From positions 186,001-250,000 of the forward strand of contig NZ_VIRL01000006.1 of the NCBI RefSeq assembly GCF_006874465.1: DNA of 64,000 bases, read 5' to 3'. Origin of the DNA: Microbispora bryophytorum. Its GTDB lineage: Bacteria > Actinomycetota > Actinomycetes > Streptosporangiales > Streptosporangiaceae. The position numbers and the translations under genes were made by a program. Shown piece after piece: positions 17,101-25,546 of this stretch (position 1 is its first letter; the number at the start of each line of letters is the position of its first letter). The notes beneath the pieces are model-generated. The model had not been told where the DNA came from. It made no database searches and saw only the letters and a list, made by a program, of their open reading frames with translations.

Positions 17101-18958
17101 GAAAACGGATGATGTCGCGGTCGCCGCGCTCGCGCAGGCGGTCGAGGACGTCCTCGCGGACGGACCCCTCGGGCAGGCCGATGCGGGCGCCGATGAGACG
17201 CAGGCCCTCGGCCTCCGACGCCACCGGGGCGGTGTACCCGATCAGGTGCAGCGCGTGATTGATCGCGGGCAGCCCGGCCCCCGCCGCCGGCAGGAAGCGG
17301 GTCAGCAGCTCCCCGCCGTCGGAGACCGTGAGGAAGACATGGTCGCCCTCAGACGCGTTGTACTCCGCGAGAACGTGCCTGATCGAGCCGATGGTCGGCT
17401 GGTTGTGCCAGCTGATCACCACCTCGCCCGACGCCGTGGAGGCGGTGAGCTGCCCGCCGGGCGCCATGCCGAGGTGCGCGGCGAAGCCGGTCGGCAGCGG
17501 GGAGCCCGAGCCGCGCAGGTGCTCGGCGTTCACGTCGACGCGGTGCCACCAGCGGCCGTCCCTGCTGCGGAAGCAGCGGCGGGTCATCGAGACGTCCCGT
17601 CGCGGCTGGTACGGCTCGGCCTGGTCCTGGCCGGCCACCCTGATGTAGCCGCGCTGGGTCCGCTCGAACCCGGGCCCTCCGGCGTACGCCCTGATGGAGC
17701 TCTCGCTCACGTCGTAGTGGGAGGTCAGGTTGTCCACGACCGTGCTCACGGACGCCTCGCCGCCCGCGCGCTCGATCTCCCGAATGATCATCTCCCGGAT
17801 GCCGAGGTACTCGTCGCCGCCCCAGCTCCGCAGGCCGTACTTGCTGCGGTCGAGCCGGATGAACCGCTCGTCCGCGGCGAGCTGGTTGCGGATGCCGACG
17901 AGGCTGTAGTCCTCGCCGATGCGCCCCTGGATGTCCTCGGGGGTGAGCGGGGCGTGGGCGACCGTCAGCACGGCCTCCGCCTTGTCGCCCATGCTGCGCG
18001 GCCAGGGGACGACGTGGCCGTCCATGAGCCGCAGGTGCGGCACCGACGCCAGCCAGCGGTCGGCGACGTCCTCCCGGATGCCGAGCTGGGCGACGAGGGA
18101 GACCGCCTCCTCCAGCGGCCGGGGGCCGTCGGCGAACAGTTGCCGTGTCTTGTCCCTGAGCTCGTCCGCGCCGCCTGCGATCATCCAGCCGTCCACCTGC
18201 TCGTACCCGGTCAGCAGCGTACGGACGAACCGCCAGGCGGGGATCGCGAGCGTGATCAGCTCGGTGCGGTGCCAGGGCACGGCGGCGGCGAGGTCGTCGG
18301 CGGGAACGGCCGAGCCCAGCCGGGTGCGCAGCCAGGACAGGTGGGCGTTCAGCGGCGCGGCGGACGGGCCGTTCAGCCAGCCCGCCACGTGGTCGCGCAG
18401 GTCGCGCTCGATCTGCCGGATCCGCTCGCGGGTGACCGAGAAGCGCTGGGCCAGCTCGTCCAACGTGGCCCGCTGGGCCTGGCCGGGGTGCAGCGATGTG
18501 TCGAAGTAGAGCCGGTCACGCGCGATGGCCCGCTGACGGTCGTCGAGCCGGGCGAAGATCTCGTCGATGACCTCGGGCATCGGCCGGTCGGGAAGGGCCG
18601 GCGGGACCGGCGCCCCGGCCTGCTCCTCCACAGGCTCCGTGGCCAGCAGCTTGTCGATCACTTCGACGTAGAGGTCGCGGACGCTCTCCCGGGGGCCGGG
18701 CGTCTGGAGGCTCTCCTCCGGGTGGGTGAACCTCAGCAGCGGGAGGATGTCGCCGAGGACCAGGTGCGCCCAGCAGGCGGTGGTGAGGTCGGCGAGCCGG
18801 GAGGCGACCTGGCCGGTTCCCACCGCCGCGCAGGCCCGGCCGAGGGGAAGCGCCTGCCACCACGCGTCGGGAAGACCGGGGTCGCTCGCGATCGGCTCTA
18901 CCTGGCTGGGCGCGGTCCAGCGCAGCGGAGGCACGATGTCGCTAAGGCTGAGGTTCAT
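17093..18958 (-). CDS. Sigma-region-4-like HTH and winged-helix protein, partner of the UvrD-like helicase
   Basis: A 621-residue protein of unknown function. The order is: a conserved N-terminal module (MNLSLSDIVPPLRW, DAWWQALPL); a sigma-region-4-type HTH near residues 165-195 (LDELAQRFSVTRERIRQIER); a helical part; two winged-helix-like units near 330-450 (PLTPEDIQGRIGEDY, then SVSTVVDNLTSHYDVSESS); and a C-terminal beta-rich domain ending RLRERGDRDIIRFLP. There is no sigma region 2, so it is not a working sigma factor. It is the last gene of a minus-strand operon after the helicase and is paralogous to the first gene (21078-22688) at both ends. I infer DNA binding that targets or regulates the helicase. 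Confidence 0.8.
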   Translation of the reverse strand: MNLSLSDIVPPLRWTAPSQVEPIASDPGLPDAWWQALPLGRACAAVGTGQVASRLADLTTACWAHLVLGDILPLLRFTHPEESLQTPGPRESVRDLYVEVIDKLLATEPVEEQAGAPVPPALPDRPMPEVIDEIFARLDDRQRAIARDRLYFDTSLHPGQAQRATLDELAQRFSVTRERIRQIERDLRDHVAGWLNGPSAAPLNAHLSWLRTRLGSAVPADDLAAAVPWHRTELITLAIPAWRFVRTLLTGYEQVDGWMIAGGADELRDKTRQLFADGPRPLEEAVSLVAQLGIREDVADRWLASVPHLRLMDGHVVPWPRSMGDKAEAVLTVAHAPLTPEDIQGRIGEDYSLVGIRNQLAADERFIRLDRSKYGLRSWGGDEYLGIREMIIREIERAGGEASVSTVVDNLTSHYDVSESSIRAYAGGPGFERTQRGYIRVAGQDQAEPYQPRRDVSMTRRCFRSRDGRWWHRVDVNAEHLRGSGSPLPTGFAAHLGMAPGGQLTASTASGEVVISWHNQPTIGSIRHVLAEYNASEGDHVFLTVSDGGELLTRFLPAAGAGLPAINHALHLIGYTAPVASEAEGLRLIGARIGLPEGSVREDVLDRLRERGDRDIIRFLP

Positions 18959-19013
18959 GCAGGTCCAACCGGCAAGGGGAATATATCCGCAGTTCAGACT
19001 AGGGGATCGGACG

Positions 19014-21074
19014 TCAGGCCGGGATGAAGGGACTGGCGCGCCCCGAATAGGACACGTAGAGCAGCTCTCCCGCCCGCGTGCACGCCACGTAGAGCAGCCC
19101 CCGTTCGCGTTGCAGATCGTGCGCCCGGGCCGTCGGGTCCTCGTCGGCCGGGGTCAGCGCGTCCGGCGCCGGCACGATTCCGTCAGCCACGCCTATCACG
19201 GCCACCCGGCGGAATTCCAGCCCTTTCATGCCATGAAGGGAGGTGACTTTGACCGTGATGCCCGCTTCGCGTAGTGCGGTGCGGGCGGTACGCAGGAGGT
19301 CCGAGGTACGCGCGGCCACCGCGATCTCGGCGGTCGGCACCCCTTCCTCAAGCCACTCGGCCACGGTGGAGACGAGCCCGGCGATCTCCGCCTCCGCGTC
19401 CACGTACCCGCGCACCATCGGACGCGCGCCGTAGTCCAGCGCGCGGTAGCCGTACATCGCGGCGTTGCCCGCGACCAGGCCGTCGGCCGGACCGCCGCCG
19501 CGCAGGCGCACTCCCCACGAGAGGATCTCGGCGGGCAGCCGGTGGGAGATCTTCAGACGGAACTGACGGGCGGGGATGCCGACGTCCGCCAGCGCGACCC
19601 GCGTGTCGAACATGCGCTGGTGCGGGTCTCCCACGATGAACAGGTCGTTCGGGGCGGCGGGGACCGCCGCCCGCAGCAGCCGCCACTGGGCCGGGTGCAG
19701 GTCCTGCGCCTCGTCCACCACGATGTGCCGGTACGGCTCCCGCCCCGGCGCCTCGTCGCCCAGCAGGTCGCCCACGGCCCGCCCGAGCAGGCCCGCCGCC
19801 TCCGAGGCGAGCTGGAGCAGGGTGCGCCGGCCGGACTCGCGCAGGTGCCGTACGACCTGCTGGACGGCCTCCCACACCGTCGTCCTGGCCTCGGCGTCGA
19901 GCCGGACGCCGCGGCCGGGCCGGGCGGCGGACTGATACTCCTCCAGCGTCCGCAGGTCCTGCGCGAGGATCACCTGCTCCCACTCGCGCAGCAGGAACGC
20001 GCTGCCGAAGCGCCCGACGGCGGCCTCCTGCCACAGCCCGGCCAGGTCGTCGGAGGAGACGAGGGCGGGGGCGCGGCCCTCCGCCTCGGCGACGATGCGA
20101 TGCGCCATCCTGTCGACGTTGCCCACCTCGACGCGCTTGCGGACCACCTCGTCATCGATGATCATGTCGAGCCGCGCGGACAGCTCGGTCGCGAGGCTCT
20201 GGGAGAACGTCACCAGCAGCACCGGGCCGGTGGCCGCGCGGGCCAGCAGGGCCGCCCGGTGCAGCGCGGCGACCGTCTTCCCCGTGCCCGCGCCCCCGGT
20301 GATCAGCACCGGCTGCTCGTACGCCGGCCAGTTGGCGTACGTGTGCTGCGGCGGATAGAGGAACGTGCACCAGCCCGGCAGCATGAGGACGCGTTCGAGC
20401 TCAGCGGCGTCGGCGGTGAACGCGGCCCGGTCGGGGCTGCGCCGCAGCGCCGTCAGGAGGTCCTCGGGGTCGATCTCGTCGGCGACGCGGGAGCGGCAGG
20501 CGTCCAGCTCGCGCCAGGCCGCCGTGAGCGAGCCGCCGCGGGCGAGCGCGGCGAGTGGCGCGTACTGGCTGTGCGGGAGCAGCGGCTCCACGGCCGCGAG
20601 ATGCGACTCCGACGTCATCAGCCGCAGCAGCGGCAGCAGCTGGGCGTCGACGCCGACGTTCAGCAGATCGGAGTCGCACCAGTTCTCGAACAGCGGCCGG
20701 CCGCCGGTCCTCGACGCGCGGCGCAGAGCCGGCTCGATCCGCTCCAGAGCCTCGGCGTCCCAGATCTCGACGATCCCGACGGCCGTGTTGACACCGAATC
20801 TGTGCCGCTGCGCGTACGCCCACGCCTCGGCGTCCGGCAGCACGGTGAGCAGCCAGTAGACGTCCTCCTGCCGCACCACCACCCCCCGGTGGCGGTCGGC
20901 GAGCCGCAGCGTGGCGACGCGGGGATCGCGGCAGTTGCGCACCCTCTCGGGGTGCGGCGCGGCGGACGCGTTCAGCAGGAACCGGCGCACCGCGACGGCG
21001 ACGTCGCGGCGGACCGGGCGGGTGAGCGCGCCGAGCCCGCGCAGGAACTCCGGGGAGATCGCGAGCCGGGGCAT
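19014..21074 (-). CDS. UvrD/Rep-like superfamily 1 helicase with RelE/ParE-like N-terminal domain
   Basis: A 686-residue SF1 helicase with complete motifs: Walker A GGAGTGKT, motif II VVDEAQDL, motif III GDPHQRM, motif IV-like KISHRLPAEI, motif V SLHGMKGLEF and motif VI YVACTRAGELLY. The first about 110 residues (ISPEFLRGLGALTRPVRR, RHRGVVVRQEDVYWLL) resemble the RelE/ParE toxin fold found at the N terminus of some stand-alone UvrD-like helicases. An all-alpha stretch precedes the ATPase core. Its ATG lies 3 bp after the upstream paralogue's stop codon, so translation is likely coupled. The context suggests a DNA repair or defence module rather than housekeeping UvrD/PcrA, which lacks these partners. 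Confidence 0.88.
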   Translation of the reverse strand: MPRLAISPEFLRGLGALTRPVRRDVAVAVRRFLLNASAAPHPERVRNCRDPRVATLRLADRHRGVVVRQEDVYWLLTVLPDAEAWAYAQRHRFGVNTAVGIVEIWDAEALERIEPALRRASRTGGRPLFENWCDSDLLNVGVDAQLLPLLRLMTSESHLAAVEPLLPHSQYAPLAALARGGSLTAAWRELDACRSRVADEIDPEDLLTALRRSPDRAAFTADAAELERVLMLPGWCTFLYPPQHTYANWPAYEQPVLITGGAGTGKTVAALHRAALLARAATGPVLLVTFSQSLATELSARLDMIIDDEVVRKRVEVGNVDRMAHRIVAEAEGRAPALVSSDDLAGLWQEAAVGRFGSAFLLREWEQVILAQDLRTLEEYQSAARPGRGVRLDAEARTTVWEAVQQVVRHLRESGRRTLLQLASEAAGLLGRAVGDLLGDEAPGREPYRHIVVDEAQDLHPAQWRLLRAAVPAAPNDLFIVGDPHQRMFDTRVALADVGIPARQFRLKISHRLPAEILSWGVRLRGGGPADGLVAGNAAMYGYRALDYGARPMVRGYVDAEAEIAGLVSTVAEWLEEGVPTAEIAVAARTSDLLRTARTALREAGITVKVTSLHGMKGLEFRRVAVIGVADGIVPAPDALTPADEDPTARAHDLQRERGLLYVACTRAGELLYVSYSGRASPFIPA

Positions 21075-21077
21075 CGG

Positions 21078-22688
21078 CTATCCCAGCAGGGTCAGCAGGT
21101 CGCGGTCCCCGCGTTCTCGCAGCCGCGCGAGGAGTTCGGGCCGTCCGGCGGGTGCGGTGAGGCCGACGCGCGCCGCGATCACCCGCGCGGCCTGCTCGGT
21201 CGTGCCGCTCGGCGCGGTGTAGCCCACCAGGCGCAGCGCGCGGCTCGTCTGGTCGCCGCCGTTCGCCGCCGGCAGGTGCCGTACGCGCAGCATGCCCTCC
21301 TCGGACAGGGTCAGGAAGATGTGGCTGCCCTCCTCGGCCGAGACCTCGCCGAGAATCCGCTGGAGGGAGCCCAGGACCGGCCGCGCGTGCCAGGACAGGC
21401 CGACCTCCCCGGCCGCGCTGCGCACCGTGCGGTCCTCGCCCGGCGCCAGATGGACGTACGCCGCGAACCCGCTCGGCAGCGGCACCTCGCTGCCGTGGAG
21501 GTGGTCGCCGGAGACGTCGACCCTGAGCCACCACCGGCCGTCCGGCTGCCGGAAGCACCGCCGGGTCAGCGCGACGTCCTTGAGCCCGCCCTGCTGCCCG
21601 CCCTGCTGCCGGTCCTGCTGCCGGTCGGGGTCGACCTGGGACGCCTTCTGAGCGCGCAGTTGCGGCACGCTCTCCAGCCATTGCCTGGCGACGTCGGGAC
21701 GGACGCCGAGAGAGCCGATCATCTCCAGCGCCTGGGGAACGGTCGGCGGGCGCTCGGCCGAGGCGATCAGGCTCCGCGTGCTCTCCCGCAGTTCCTCGAT
21801 GTCGCCGGCCACGATCCAGTCGCCGGAGAGGCGGTATCCGGGGAGCGTGGCGAGCACGAACCGCCAGGCGGGCAGCTCCAGCGAGCGCAGTTCGCGCTCG
21901 TGCCACTCGGCCGCCGTGACGAACCGCTGCTCGGGGACCGCGACTCCGAAGGTGTCGGTGAGCCAGGCCAGATGCTCGTTGTACGGCTTCGCCTCCGGAA
22001 GCGCGAGCCAGCGGGACAGCCGGTCGCGCAGGGCCGCATCGAGGTCGTGGATGACGTCGGGAGGGACGGCGAGCAGCCTGGCCAGCTGCTCGGGATCGGA
22101 CGGCTCGCCGGCGAAGACCCGGTTCTGCGCCACCATCCAGGTCTGGTCGTCGAGGTCGCCGAACGCCGCGTCGATCAACTCGGGGATGTCCGGGTCCTGC
22201 TCCGGCACCTCTTCCTCCGCTGCCTGTTCGTCCGGGGGATCCTCGACCGGCACGGAGATCGGCGCGGAGACCTGCCGGGCCCCCTCCGGGGACATCCGTA
22301 AGAACACGGCGCTGAACAGAGCGGTCAGCACGGGGCGGGCCCTGATGAACGGCTGGTCGGCCAGTTCCCGGCCGGACAGCGCGAGCAGGCCGGGCCACGA
22401 CCCCGCCCGGTCGAGCGCGATCGCGACCTGGGGGTCGTCGGCGTCGTCGGGGTCCAGCACGTGCAGCGCGGGCAGCACGTCGCCGACGGCCGCCGCCGGC
22501 CAGTGGTCGACCGCGAGCTCGGTGAGCAGGTCGCCCAGCGCCTCGGCGTCCAGGACGGCGAGCACCCTGTGCAGGGGCAGCGTCCGCCACCAGGCGTCCG
22601 GCAGGCCGGGCCGGTCGGCCAGGGCCGTGATGCGGGCAGCGTCACTCCAGCGCAGCGGTGGCACGAGGTCACTCAGGCAGAAGTTCAT
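21078..22688 (-). CDS. Paralogue of the sigma-like HTH protein lacking the winged-helix segment
   Basis: A 536-residue protein and first gene of the helicase operon. It aligns with the 17093-18958 product at the N terminus (MNFCLSDLVPPLRW, DAWWRTLPL), in the middle (ELRSLELPAWRFVLATLPGY) and throughout the C-terminal domain (ending RLRERGDRDLLTLLG). Two DNA-binding parts have changed. The sigma-type HTH is degenerate (PEQLARLLAVPPDVIHDLD). The roughly 130-residue winged-helix segment is replaced by a short Gln/Gly linker (DRQQDRQQGGQQGG). ATG 22688 has a GGGGA ribosome-binding site; the upstream frame extension to 22937 is antisense overlap. I infer a structural partner of the other paralogue. 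Confidence 0.8.
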   Translation of the reverse strand: MNFCLSDLVPPLRWSDAARITALADRPGLPDAWWRTLPLHRVLAVLDAEALGDLLTELAVDHWPAAAVGDVLPALHVLDPDDADDPQVAIALDRAGSWPGLLALSGRELADQPFIRARPVLTALFSAVFLRMSPEGARQVSAPISVPVEDPPDEQAAEEEVPEQDPDIPELIDAAFGDLDDQTWMVAQNRVFAGEPSDPEQLARLLAVPPDVIHDLDAALRDRLSRWLALPEAKPYNEHLAWLTDTFGVAVPEQRFVTAAEWHERELRSLELPAWRFVLATLPGYRLSGDWIVAGDIEELRESTRSLIASAERPPTVPQALEMIGSLGVRPDVARQWLESVPQLRAQKASQVDPDRQQDRQQGGQQGGLKDVALTRRCFRQPDGRWWLRVDVSGDHLHGSEVPLPSGFAAYVHLAPGEDRTVRSAAGEVGLSWHARPVLGSLQRILGEVSAEEGSHIFLTLSEEGMLRVRHLPAANGGDQTSRALRLVGYTAPSGTTEQAARVIAARVGLTAPAGRPELLARLRERGDRDLLTLLG

Positions 22689-22753
22689 GCGTTCCCCATC
22701 ACTCACGAAGACCAGTCCATAGTCTGGCAAATTGCCCCGTCGTGGTGGAGATG

Positions 22754-23551
22754 TCAGTGACGTTCTGCGGCGAAACGGAGGCGGACGTAGTCGGCCATCC
22801 AGCCGGTCTCCCTGCGCAGCGCGGGGGCGGCCAGTTCGTTGACCCGGCGCAGCAGCGGCTCCACGGCCGCCGGGGGGACCCGGTCGAGCAGCGAGCCGGC
22901 GAACGTCCGGACCCAGTCGGCCGCGCCGTTGGGGCACTCGTCGAGCGGGGTGGGACGGTCGAAGTACTCCAGCAGCCGGACCGTGAACCCGCCCTTCTCC
23001 AGGCGGTGGGCGTACTCACCGGGGCTGGGGAAATACCACGGCAGCTCGGGCTCGGGCAGGCCGTACTCGCGCCAGGCGGTGAGCACGGCGGAGGTCAGGG
23101 TCGCGCAGTTGCCCGCGCCGCCCATCTCGGCGACGAACCGGCCGCCGGGCCGCAGCGCCTCCCGCACGCAGTCGATCACGGCGTCGGGGTCGCGGCTCAT
23201 CCAGTGCAGCGCGGCGTTCGAGAAGACCGCGTCGTACCTCTGGGCGACGGTGAAGTCGTAACCGTCGCCCACGGTGAAGTCGAGGCCGGGATGGTGCGCG
23301 ATGGCCTGCTCGATCATGGAGTGGGAGCCGTCGATGCCCAGCACGTGGGCGCCGCGCCTGGCGATGTCGGCGGTGAGCACGCCGGTGCCGCACCCGAGGT
23401 CGAGCACGCGCTCACCAGGGCGCGGGTCGAGCAGTTCCACCAGCGGCGCGCCCTGAGCCGAGACGTAGCCGAAGGAGCTGTCGTAGGCGCGAGCGTTCCA
23501 TCGGGTGAGACTGGGAGTTTCGTACCTCAAGATCGGCTCGCATTCTGACAC
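22754..23551 (-). CDS. Class I SAM-dependent methyltransferase
   Basis: A 265-residue methyltransferase resembling trans-aconitate methyltransferases. The SAM-binding motif I is VLDLGCGTGVLT, with the acidic residue in LGIDGSHSMI and motif IV in YDAVFSNAALHWM. The N terminus (RWNARAYDSSFGYVSAQGAPLVELL) and the SNAALHW sequence are typical of that branch. The substrate is probably a small carboxylic acid, but this is inferred. It lies 65 bp upstream of the helicase operon on the same strand and could share its transcript, though no functional link is evident. The 127-bp upstream region contains two tandem GATCGGGGGAC units. Confidence 0.88.
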   Translation of the reverse strand: MSECEPILRYETPSLTRWNARAYDSSFGYVSAQGAPLVELLDPRPGERVLDLGCGTGVLTADIARRGAHVLGIDGSHSMIEQAIAHHPGLDFTVGDGYDFTVAQRYDAVFSNAALHWMSRDPDAVIDCVREALRPGGRFVAEMGGAGNCATLTSAVLTAWREYGLPEPELPWYFPSPGEYAHRLEKGGFTVRLLEYFDRPTPLDECPNGAADWVRTFAGSLLDRVPPAAVEPLLRRVNELAAPALRRETGWMADYVRLRFAAERH

Positions 23552-23677
23552 GTGGTGCCCGGTGCCGGGATTGCCGCAATCTCATGCCGACTTGTGAGAC
23601 TGCTGTGATAACGACACACTTTACGGCTTCCGCCGCCCCCGCGAGATCGGGGGACGATCGGGGGACGATCGGGGGAC

Positions 23678-24778
23678 TCAGCCGACCATCCGGCCCCAGT
23701 GCGCGGTCACGTATGACTTGGCCTGATCCTGCTCGGGGATGTTCAGGATCACCGGGTCGCCGGACGCCTCCGGCAGCCTGGCGGCGGCGTCCGCGTCCAG
23801 CGTGTCGCGCATCTCCATGGCCTCCATCCGGGCGGGGCGCGCGTACGCCTTGAGGAAGAGGTTCTGGCCCTCGTCGGACAGCAGGAACTCCTCCCACAGC
23901 CGGGCGGCGGCCGGGTGCGGCGCGTCGGCGCTGATGGCCTGCATGTAGTAGGAGGCGAACACCTCGTTCTTCGGGATCGTCACCCGCCAGGACGCCGCGC
24001 CCTGGCCGGAGGCGGCCCGCGCCGCGTTCATGTAGTCCCAGTCCACCACCGCGGCCGCCTGGTCGGGCCGGCCGAGCATGCCGCCCTTCTTCAGCCGCGC
24101 GAACAGGTCCACGCCCCGCGCCGCGTCCGGCAGTCCGCTGCCGAGCGAGGCGGCCATCACGGCGCCGAACGCGGAGGCCGTCTGCCGCGGGTCGCCCGGC
24201 AGGGCCACGATCGTCCCCGGCCTGACCAGCGCGCCGTACGACGCGGGGGCGGGGACCTTCCTCGGGTCGTAGCCGATCGACATGTATCCGCCGTAGGCGG
24301 CGAACCAGCGTCCTCGCTGCTCCTTGGCCTCATCGGGGATGTCCGCCCAGCCGGTCACGCGGTAGGGCGCGAACAGCTTGGCGTTGGCGACCGCGACCTC
24401 CAGGGCGAGGTCGAACACGTCCGGCGCCTGGTTCGTCCCCTTCAGGCGGGCCGCGGTGTCGATCTCCTGCTTGCTGCTCGCCTCCGGCACGATCGAGGTC
24501 ACCTTGATGCCGTACTTGTCGGAGAAGCGGGCGAGGATCTCCTTGTAACCGACCCAGCCGCCCGGCAGGCCCACGACCGTGAGCGCGCCCTCCTTCTTGG
24601 CCGCCTCGACGAGCCTGTCCATGGTGCCGAACCCGGACTCCAGGCTGTCGGCCCGGGGGTTCAGGGGCGGCAGCGGCTTGTCCGGCGAGGACGGCGACGA
24701 CGGCTTCGAGCACGCGGAGGCCGCGAAGAGGAGGACGACCGCCGAGGAGATCGTCACGGCGCAGGCACGTATGGTCAC
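23678..24778 (-). CDS. Extracellular solute-binding lipoprotein (ABC transporter family 1)
   Basis: A 366-residue periplasmic-binding-type lipoprotein starting at GTG 24778. The signal peptide ends in a lipobox (LLFAASAC). The mature part begins AAKKEGALTVVGLPGGWVGYKEILARF-like (KEGALTVVGLPGG) and contains DKYGIKV and PDVFDLALEV, typical of iron/spermidine/putrescine-type binding proteins. A SAFGAVMAA motif and a C-terminal LFLKAYARPARM follow. No permease or ATPase gene is adjacent, so it is an orphan binding protein. Ligand unknown; ferric iron or a polyamine-like compound is plausible. Confidence 0.88.
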   Translation of the reverse strand: MTIRACAVTISSAVVLLFAASACSKPSSPSSPDKPLPPLNPRADSLESGFGTMDRLVEAAKKEGALTVVGLPGGWVGYKEILARFSDKYGIKVTSIVPEASSKQEIDTAARLKGTNQAPDVFDLALEVAVANAKLFAPYRVTGWADIPDEAKEQRGRWFAAYGGYMSIGYDPRKVPAPASYGALVRPGTIVALPGDPRQTASAFGAVMAASLGSGLPDAARGVDLFARLKKGGMLGRPDQAAAVVDWDYMNAARAASGQGAASWRVTIPKNEVFASYYMQAISADAPHPAAARLWEEFLLSDEGQNLFLKAYARPARMEAMEMRDTLDADAAARLPEASGDPVILNIPEQDQAKSYVTAHWGRMVG

Positions 24779-24864
24779 GCCGCGTATGCTCCCCGCGCGA
24801 CGGTGGTCGTTCGCCTCGGCACGCTGAGGTATTACCGAGTCGGCGTCCGCACCAGGTGCGGGGA

Positions 24865-25098
24865 TTACCGGGCGGGCGGCGCGGGCGGCACGACCTTGGC
24901 CGCGGCCAGAGTGTCCTCGGCGATCTCCACGAGGCTTCCGTCCCTCTTGCGCACGGTGAGCACTCCGTCGCGCCAGGATTCCAACACGCCGACGGCGTCC
25001 CGGTGCCCGCCGGGCGCCCTGCGCCGCGTCGTCACCCGTTTGCCCACGTCGGCGGGGCTGATGGCGATCACGAGACGGGCTCCGAGCCGAGGGGCCAC
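24865..25098 (-). CDS. Small SH3-like-domain protein next to fdxA
   Basis: A 77-residue protein from GTG 25098, chosen because AGGAGGGGG lies about 9 bp upstream; a TTG at 25143 also opens the frame. The core VGKRVTTRRRAPGG, then VGVLESWRDGVLTVRKRDGSL, resembles the small beta-barrel found at the N terminus of certain actinobacterial GNAT acetyltransferases. Here no acetyltransferase domain follows. It is divergent from fdxA with about 100 bp between. Function unknown; it might be a nucleic-acid or protein-binding module. Confidence 0.65.
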   Translation of the reverse strand: MAPRLGARLVIAISPADVGKRVTTRRRAPGGHRDAVGVLESWRDGVLTVRKRDGSLVEIAEDTLAAAKVVPPAPPAR

Positions 25099-25196
25099 GA
25101 CGATTGCCCCCCTCCTGTTCCGGCTAGTCGGCAGGCACCGCAATACTAGGGGCTAGCAACCCGCGGTCGAGCCGTGCAACCCAGAAGGAGCCCGAG

Positions 25197-25523
25197 GTGA
25201 CGTACGTCATCGCGCAGCCTTGCGTGGACGTCCTGGACAAGGCGTGCATCGAGGAGTGCCCCGTCGATTGCATCTACGAGGGCGAACGCATGCTCTACAT
25301 CCACCCCGACGAGTGCGTGGACTGCGGTGCGTGCGAGCCGGTGTGCCCCGTAGAGGCGATCTTCTATGAGGATGACCTTCCCGAGCAGTGGAAGGACTTC
25401 TACAAGGCCAACGTCGACTTCTTCGAGGAGCTGGGCTCGCCCGGCGGCGCCTCGAAGGTCGGAAAGATCAACAAGGACCACCCGCTCGTCGCGGCGCTCC
25501 CGCCGCAGGGCGAGGACCACTGA
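25197..25523 (+). CDS. fdxA: FdxA, seven-iron ferredoxin
   Basis: A 108-residue 3Fe-4S/4Fe-4S ferredoxin. Cysteine motifs are [18 protein letters not shown] and [15 protein letters not shown]; the spacing of the first group fits a three-iron cluster and the second a four-iron cluster. The C-terminal extension ([15 protein letters not shown]) is characteristic of actinobacterial FdxA/FdxC, a small cytoplasmic electron carrier. GTG 25197 follows AGAAGGAG. The next gene is dapC, the same order as Rv1177-Rv1178 in M. tuberculosis. Confidence 0.96.
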   Translation: MTYVIAQPCVDVLDKACIEECPVDCIYEGERMLYIHPDECVDCGACEPVCPVEAIFYEDDLPEQWKDFYKANVDFFEELGSPGGASKVGKINKDHPLVAALPPQGEDH

Positions 25524-25546
25524 CCGACGCCTGACCGGCGCCGTCC

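Noticed and set aside
17093-18958. This HTH protein as an RNA polymerase sigma factor
   Set aside because: Only a region-4-type HTH is present; there is no region 2 for core or -10 recognition, and the rest is winged-helix and beta-rich.
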